From positions 2,790,001-2,854,000 of the forward strand of contig NZ_OY781472.1 in assembly GCF_963677035.1 (NCBI RefSeq): a DNA stretch of 64,000 bases. The letters are read 5' to 3'. The stretch is from an uncultured Hyphomonas sp. GTDB lineage: Bacteria; Pseudomonadota; Alphaproteobacteria; Caulobacterales; Hyphomonadaceae. The notes below the pieces were generated by a model. The model was not told where the DNA came from and ran no database searches. It worked only from the letters and a program-made list of their open reading frames with translations. Every line of letters begins with the position of its first letter. Position 1 is the first letter of the stretch. This document shows, in pieces, positions 59,175-64,000 of this stretch. Position numbers and translations under genes: made by a program.

Positions 59175-62100
59175 GGCCGGACTGTTCTCTGGCGCATCCC
59201 GCGTTTACACGATTCCTCCGGGAACGGATTTCCTGCGGGCGCTGGCGGGCACGCTGGCCGGGGAAGCCGGGCTGACCGAAAATCCTGCGGCCCTTGCCGA
59301 TGCCATCATCTATGTGCCGAACCGGCGTTCGGCCCGGGTTCTGGCGAGCGTGCTCTATGATGCGGGCGGCGAAAAGCCGATCCTGCCGCCCGATATCCGG
59401 ACGCAGGGCGATATCGAAGCGGACGAAGCGCCTTCCGTCGATGCGGCGCGCGCGGGCCTTCCGCCGGCCATGTCGCCTGCGCGGCGCCTCGGGGCGCTGA
59501 CGCATCTGGTACAGGCATTCTACGAGCAGGCTTACGGTATTACGCCGCCGGCTGCCTCGGCGCTGGCGGCGGCGCGGGAACTGAGCCACCTGATGGAGCA
59601 GGCCGCGCTCAGTGAGCATGTCGACTGGTCCAGCCTGCCGGATCTCGCCGGGTCTGCTGAACTGGCCCAGCACTGGGAACAGTCGGTCAAATTCCTGAAG
59701 ATCATTTCAGAAGCCTGGCCGGAATGGCTGGCCGAAAATGGAGAGAGCGATCCGTTCCTGCGGGACATCGCAGCGGCCCGCATCATGGCCCGTCGCTGGG
59801 CGGAAGAGCCGCCGCAGGCCCCCGTCCTGATCGCCGGGTCAACGGGCGCGACACCGGCAGGCCGTATCCTGATGAAAGCGGCGATGACCCTGCCGCAGGG
59901 GCTGGTCGTGCTGCCCGGGCTGGATATTCACGCCGACGAAGAGGCCCGCCGCGTGATTGCCGGGTCTGTCAGCCACCCACAGCATATTATGTTCGACACA
60001 CTGCGCGATCTGGGCGTTGCGCCGGGCGATGTCCGCACCTGGCCCGGAACGGACGGTGCAGGAAAAGCCGAAGCGCGCCGCCGCATGATCCATGAGGCGC
60101 TGGCGCCCGCGGAATCCACGGCGGACTGGCGCCGCACGCTGGATTCGCTGTCCGCCTCGCTCGGCACGGAGAAGGACGCGTTTGCCCTGTCGGCGCTGGA
60201 TGGCCTGACCGTCATAGAGGCGCCGGATGAAGCGGTAGAGGCAGAAACCGCTGCGCTCCTGCTGCGTCAGGTGATGGAGCAGCCGGGAGAAACGGCTGCG
60301 CTGGTCACGCACGATGCGACACTGGCGCGCCGGGTCAGCGGCATCCTGCAACGCTGGGGGCTGGATGTGCCGTCATCTTCGGGCAGCTCGCTTGGCCAGA
60401 CGACCGCCGGAAGCCTGATCGGCCTCTGCGCGCGCTGGGTGCTGGACCCTGCAGAACCTGTGATCCTGAGCGCTGTTCTGAAACACCCCTTCGCCCGCGG
60501 CTTTGACGGGGCAGACAGTCTCGACCGCTATTTCCTGCGCGGCGCCCGCAACTGGCAGTCACTGGATGATCTTGCGCAGTCAGTTCGTTCACGGAAAGAT
60601 CTGGACCCCTATGCGGGCTTTTCCGATGAGGAGCAGGCGGTTGCGGAAGAGCTGGTTGAACAGATCGCCATTGTCTTCCGCGAGACCGGGGCGGACCTGT
60701 CCCGTGAGGGGCCGATGCCGGGCCGGAAGGTTGCCGAACGGATTGCTGCGCTTGCCGCCCGCGTCAGCCAGACACCTTTCCCATGGGCTGGTGAAGACGG
60801 CCGCTCTGCCACGACGATGATGGAACATGTGGCGGAACTCGCGGACTATCTGGCGCCGATGCCGCCGCATGCCTTTGCCGAACTGATCGAAGCCGAAGCC
60901 GCCGGGCGGACCGTCAGTGCAGGCGTGGCGGAACATCCGAGGCTTGCAATCTGGGGACCGCTCGAAGCGCGTCTTCAGTCGGCCAGTCACATCATCCTTG
61001 CGGGCCTGAACGAGGATGTCTGGCCGAAGCGCCCGCCAGCCGACGCGTTCCTGCCGCGCCGGTTCCGCAAGGAATTGGGCATCAGCGATCCGGAAGACCG
61101 GGTGGGCCTGTCGGCGCATGACTTCGCGCAACTCGCCTGTGCGCCAAAGGTGACGATGCTGCACGCCCTCCGGCGGAACGACTCCCCGGCGGTCGCGTCG
61201 CGCTGGGTCTGGCGCCTGAAGACGCTGGCGGAAGGTGCGCTGGGAAGCGCCGCAAAGGCTGCGCTCTCGCCGGATGGGGACAGTCCGCTCGAATGGGCGC
61301 TCGCCTTGCGGGACAGGGGGACGAACACGCTGGACAAGGGCTTCCCGGTGGAGCCGAAGCCGCGGCGGCGCCCGGAGGGCTGGCCGCAGAAACTGTCCGT
61401 CACCCGGATCGATACGTTGCAGCGCGACCCTTATGCGATCTGGGCGGAGCAGGTGCTGAAGCTCGACAGGATCGAGCCCATGAATGCCGAGCTGGGCCCA
61501 GCGCCGCGCGGCACCGCGATCCACAAGGCGCTGGAAGACTTTGAGGATGAGGGCGCGGCCAGGACAACGGAACGCCTGGTCTCGCTTCTGGTGAGCAATC
61601 TTTCGGCCGCGGGGGAACCGGAGGCCGTTCTTGCGGCCCGGCGGGCCGTGCTGGAGCAGATGTCAGACTGGTATCTCGGCTGGCGGGCAGAGCGCCGCGT
61701 TGATGGCAAGCCGAAACTGGAAGTGAAGGGGCATCTCGATTTTGACATCAGCGGCGCGCCATTCACCCTGTCCGCCATGGCCGACCGGATCGAACGCCAG
61801 CCGGATGGCAGCCTCGTGGTCATCGACTTCAAGACAGGCAATCCGCCGTCTGACAAGGAGATCGCCGCCGAACTCAGCCAGCAGATGCCGCTGCAGGCCC
61901 TGATCGCAGGCAAGGGCGGGTATGACGGCATTCCCGCTGCCAGCGTCTCAGGCCTCGAATATGTGGCGTTCAAGGCGAAGCCCGACGCCCGCATTGTTGG
62001 CCAGAGCCGGGCTCTGCAGGCGACGCCGGATGAGCTGGCACAGACAGCGGAAGAGGGGCTGGTCCGCATCATCTCTGCGTATCGCGAGAATGACGCAGCC

Positions 62101-62211
62101 TTCCTGTCCGCGCCGCGGGTCCAGTTCGTGAAATACGACAATGGCTACAACCGCCTTGCCCGACGCGCGGAATGGGCCGGCGATACGGACGATGGGGGCG
62201 GGGATGAGTGA
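59164..62211 (+). CDS. addB: AddB, nuclease subunit of the AddAB double-strand break repair complex
   Basis: 1015 residues, alphaproteobacterial AddB. No Walker A motif near the N-terminus (IIYVPNRRSARVLASVLYDAG is at its place). The C-terminal RecB-like nuclease has MADRIERQPDGSLVVIDFKTGNPPSDKE (IDFK about 886-889). The four iron-sulfur cysteines described for the Bacillus AddB nuclease are absent from this C-terminus. It pairs with AddA encoded by the next, overlapping gene (8 bases). Confidence 0.95.
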   Translation: MADKAGLFSGASRVYTIPPGTDFLRALAGTLAGEAGLTENPAALADAIIYVPNRRSARVLASVLYDAGGEKPILPPDIRTQGDIEADEAPSVDAARAGLPPAMSPARRLGALTHLVQAFYEQAYGITPPAASALAAARELSHLMEQAALSEHVDWSSLPDLAGSAELAQHWEQSVKFLKIISEAWPEWLAENGESDPFLRDIAAARIMARRWAEEPPQAPVLIAGSTGATPAGRILMKAAMTLPQGLVVLPGLDIHADEEARRVIAGSVSHPQHIMFDTLRDLGVAPGDVRTWPGTDGAGKAEARRRMIHEALAPAESTADWRRTLDSLSASLGTEKDAFALSALDGLTVIEAPDEAVEAETAALLLRQVMEQPGETAALVTHDATLARRVSGILQRWGLDVPSSSGSSLGQTTAGSLIGLCARWVLDPAEPVILSAVLKHPFARGFDGADSLDRYFLRGARNWQSLDDLAQSVRSRKDLDPYAGFSDEEQAVAEELVEQIAIVFRETGADLSREGPMPGRKVAERIAALAARVSQTPFPWAGEDGRSATTMMEHVAELADYLAPMPPHAFAELIEAEAAGRTVSAGVAEHPRLAIWGPLEARLQSASHIILAGLNEDVWPKRPPADAFLPRRFRKELGISDPEDRVGLSAHDFAQLACAPKVTMLHALRRNDSPAVASRWVWRLKTLAEGALGSAAKAALSPDGDSPLEWALALRDRGTNTLDKGFPVEPKPRRRPEGWPQKLSVTRIDTLQRDPYAIWAEQVLKLDRIEPMNAELGPAPRGTAIHKALEDFEDEGAARTTERLVSLLVSNLSAAGEPEAVLAARRAVLEQMSDWYLGWRAERRVDGKPKLEVKGHLDFDISGAPFTLSAMADRIERQPDGSLVVIDFKTGNPPSDKEIAAELSQQMPLQALIAGKGGYDGIPAASVSGLEYVAFKAKPDARIVGQSRALQATPDELAQTAEEGLVRIISAYRENDAAFLSAPRVQFVKYDNGYNRLARRAEWAGDTDDGGGDE

Positions 62212-64000
62212 CATCGTGACACCGCCGGATACGGACGATTTCCGCAAGGCCGTTGAGGTCCAGACCCGCTCGGCCGATCCGATGCATTCGGCCTTCGTTA
62301 TGGCCAATGCCGGTTCCGGCAAGACGAAGGTGCTGATCGACCGCGTCGCGCGTCTGCTGCTGCGCCGCCCGGACGGGCGTCCGGGGGCGAAGCCGGATTC
62401 CATTCTCTGCATCACCTATACCAAGGCGGCGGCCAGCGAGATGCTGTCGCGCCTCTTCAAGACGCTTGGCCAATGGTCGGTCATGGAGGATGACCCGCTG
62501 CGCAAGAAGCTCGCCCAGCTTCAGGACCGCAAGGTCAGCGCCTACAATGCCGAAGACCTTCAGGTCGCCCGGGCCCTGTTCGCAAACGCGCTTGAGACAC
62601 CTGGCGGCCTGCGCATCGAGACGATCCACGCTTTCTGTGCCCGCGTGCTGCGGCGTTTCCCGCTGGAGGCAGGCGTCTTTCCCGGTTTCACGGAAATTGA
62701 GGAAGACGAAGCCTTTGCGCTGTGGAACCAGGCGCGCAGCGAAGCGGTCATGTCCGCGCAGGAGGCGATGCCGGACCTGCTTGACCTGCTGGCGCTGGAA
62801 GGCGGCCATGAAGGCGCGATGCTGGCCCTCGACACGCTGCGCAGCATCGGCACGGCGGTGCTTCGCTTCGCAGACCATTATGACGGCGATTTCGATGTTA
62901 TGGACGATGTCCTGCGCGAGCGGCTTCAGGCGCCCGAGGCATCGGTTGAGGAGCTTCTGGACCTCGCCATGGGCGAGGCGTTACCGGCCGCAGACATCCG
63001 CACGGTCGCCGAACTTCTGCTGACAGGCGGCAAGACCGATGTCGCCACAGGCGAGAAGCTGATGGCCGTGCTCGCCACGGAAGACGCAGGCGCGCGCTGG
63101 GCGCTTTACCGCTCCGTCTTCCGTACGGCGAGCGGGGATCTCCGCGCCTCCAATCCGTACACGAAAGGCATGGCCGAAGCCTTGCCGCTGATCGCCAGCC
63201 TGTTCCAGATGAAGGACGGTTTTGGAGAGGAAGCGGCGCGCATGCTGGAGCTGGAGGACCGGCTGAACCGGGCGGCTGCCTTCGCGCGCACCTCGGCCAT
63301 GGTCCGCGTCGGCCTGCCCGCGCTGGAACGTTATCGCGATCTCAAACGCGCCCGCGCCGCGCTCGACTTCGACGATCTGATCGAACATACGCGCATCCTG
63401 CTGACAGCGACCGGCATGTCGGACTGGGTGCTCTACAAGCTGGATGGCGGCCTTTCGCACCTGTTGCTGGATGAGGCGCAGGACACCAGCCCCACACAAT
63501 GGGAACTGGTCGATGCGCTGACGGGGGAATTCGATGCTGGGCAGGGGATCGAGCGCGCGCAGGATCCGCGCACCCTGTTCGTCGTGGGTGACGAGAAACA
63601 GTCCATCTATTCCTTCCAGGGGGCGGACCCGTCGCAACTGCTGAAGCAGTACCATCAGTTCCAGGCCCGCAATTCAGGCCTGCTGAAAGAGACAATGGAA
63701 ATGTCCTTCCGGTCCGGGCCGGAAGTACTGGAATATGTCGACAAGGTCTGGAACCAGGCCCCGCCCATTCCGAACGCGCCGGTTGAGACGCCTGCGGAAG
63801 AAAGCAATCTCGTCCATCACGTCTCCTGGCGGTCGGACCAGCATGGTTCGGTGGAGCTCTGGCCCATTCCGCCGAAAGAGGAAGAGACGGACGAGGATGC
63901 CTGGGCCCGCCCGGTCAACGCCATGCGCTCATCCTCCCCGAAGGCGCGGCTGGCCACGGATGTGGCCAAGGCAGTGCGGGCGATGATCGATGCGGGGGAA
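62204..64000 (+). CDS. addA: AddA helicase-nuclease, N-terminal part (runs off the window)
   Basis: 599 codons visible from the ATG at 62204 (MSDIVTPPDTDDFRKAV), which overlaps addB. UvrD/Rep-type SF1A helicase: Q-motif region, Walker A ANAGSGKTK (34-42), motif Ia CITYTKAAASEM, IETIHAFCARVLRRFP, DEAQD Walker B (about 423-427) and VVGDEKQSIYSFQGADP. The C-terminal helicase motifs and RecB-type nuclease domain lie beyond the window. AddAB processes DNA ends for RecA loading. Confidence 0.96.
   Translation, partial: MSDIVTPPDTDDFRKAVEVQTRSADPMHSAFVMANAGSGKTKVLIDRVARLLLRRPDGRPGAKPDSILCITYTKAAASEMLSRLFKTLGQWSVMEDDPLRKKLAQLQDRKVSAYNAEDLQVARALFANALETPGGLRIETIHAFCARVLRRFPLEAGVFPGFTEIEEDEAFALWNQARSEAVMSAQEAMPDLLDLLALEGGHEGAMLALDTLRSIGTAVLRFADHYDGDFDVMDDVLRERLQAPEASVEELLDLAMGEALPAADIRTVAELLLTGGKTDVATGEKLMAVLATEDAGARWALYRSVFRTASGDLRASNPYTKGMAEALPLIASLFQMKDGFGEEAARMLELEDRLNRAAAFARTSAMVRVGLPALERYRDLKRARAALDFDDLIEHTRILLTATGMSDWVLYKLDGGLSHLLLDEAQDTSPTQWELVDALTGEFDAGQGIERAQDPRTLFVVGDEKQSIYSFQGADPSQLLKQYHQFQARNSGLLKETMEMSFRSGPEVLEYVDKVWNQAPPIPNAPVETPAEESNLVHHVSWRSDQHGSVELWPIPPKEEETDEDAWARPVNAMRSSSPKARLATDVAKAVRAMIDAGE

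Noticed and set aside
1..64000. CRISPR arrays, tRNA/rRNA genes, insertion sequences, phage or conjugative genes
   Set aside because: No spaced direct repeats, cloverleaf-type sequences, transposase motifs or integrase genes were seen on reading both strands.

Overview
The window looks like a chromosomal segment of a GC-rich alphaproteobacterium, most likely of the Caulobacter/Hyphomonas type (family Hyphomonadaceae is my inference). Evidence: a perfect GTTC-N7-GTTC LexA box in front of an imuA-imuB-dnaE2 cassette, the tsaE-amgK-murU-addB-addA order, TonB-dependent receptors, and tightly packed operons with many ATGA/TAATG stop-start overlaps. I see no tRNA, rRNA, insertion sequence, phage gene or CRISPR array.

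Layout. 1-2.9 kb: 3' end of a sulfatase gene, converging on a leftward operon of a DUF1330 protein, a TetR regulator and an exported formylglycine-generating-enzyme-like lipoprotein that keeps both catalytic cysteines. 2.9-7.5 kb: tripartite efflux pump (MacA, MacB, NodT-type outer-membrane lipoprotein). 7.6-13.2 kb: SOS mutagenesis cassette with an apparently leaderless, LexA-controlled promoter. 13.3-16.1 kb: elongation factor P, divergent from the two enzymes that put beta-lysine on it (EpmA, EpmB). 16.1-19.8 kb: TetR-HlyD-ATPase-permease export operon under a perfect 24-bp palindrome.

20-39.2 kb is the most interesting part: a coiled-coil XRE regulator, a large lipoprotein made of two tandem copies of a beta-helix-like module, a TonB-dependent receptor, a complete type II secretion operon (gspC to gspN) ending in a small lipoprotein, a secreted CAP-domain protein behind a dyad-rich promoter, and a minimal prepilin peptidase. 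I propose that the lipoprotein and receptor are the substrate/partner pair of the secretion system. 39.3-44.4 kb adds a TetR regulator, an acidic coiled-coil lipoprotein and two tandem trypsin-DUF4384 fusion proteases, also plausible exported cargo.

44.4-56.8 kb is metabolic: a 2-oxoacid:ferredoxin oxidoreductase (alpha, beta) with a GltD-like NAD(P)H oxidoreductase, an enoyl-CoA hydratase-like protein and acyl-CoA dehydrogenase pair with a divergent winged-helix regulator, YchF, a membrane-anchored TIR-like protein lacking the catalytic glutamate, a thioesterase, and a [2Fe-2S] ferredoxin with its reductase. 56.9-64 kb: TsaE, the peptidoglycan-recycling pair AmgK-MurU, and AddB/AddA, with addA running off the window.

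All family calls are from reading motifs by eye; no database search was run.
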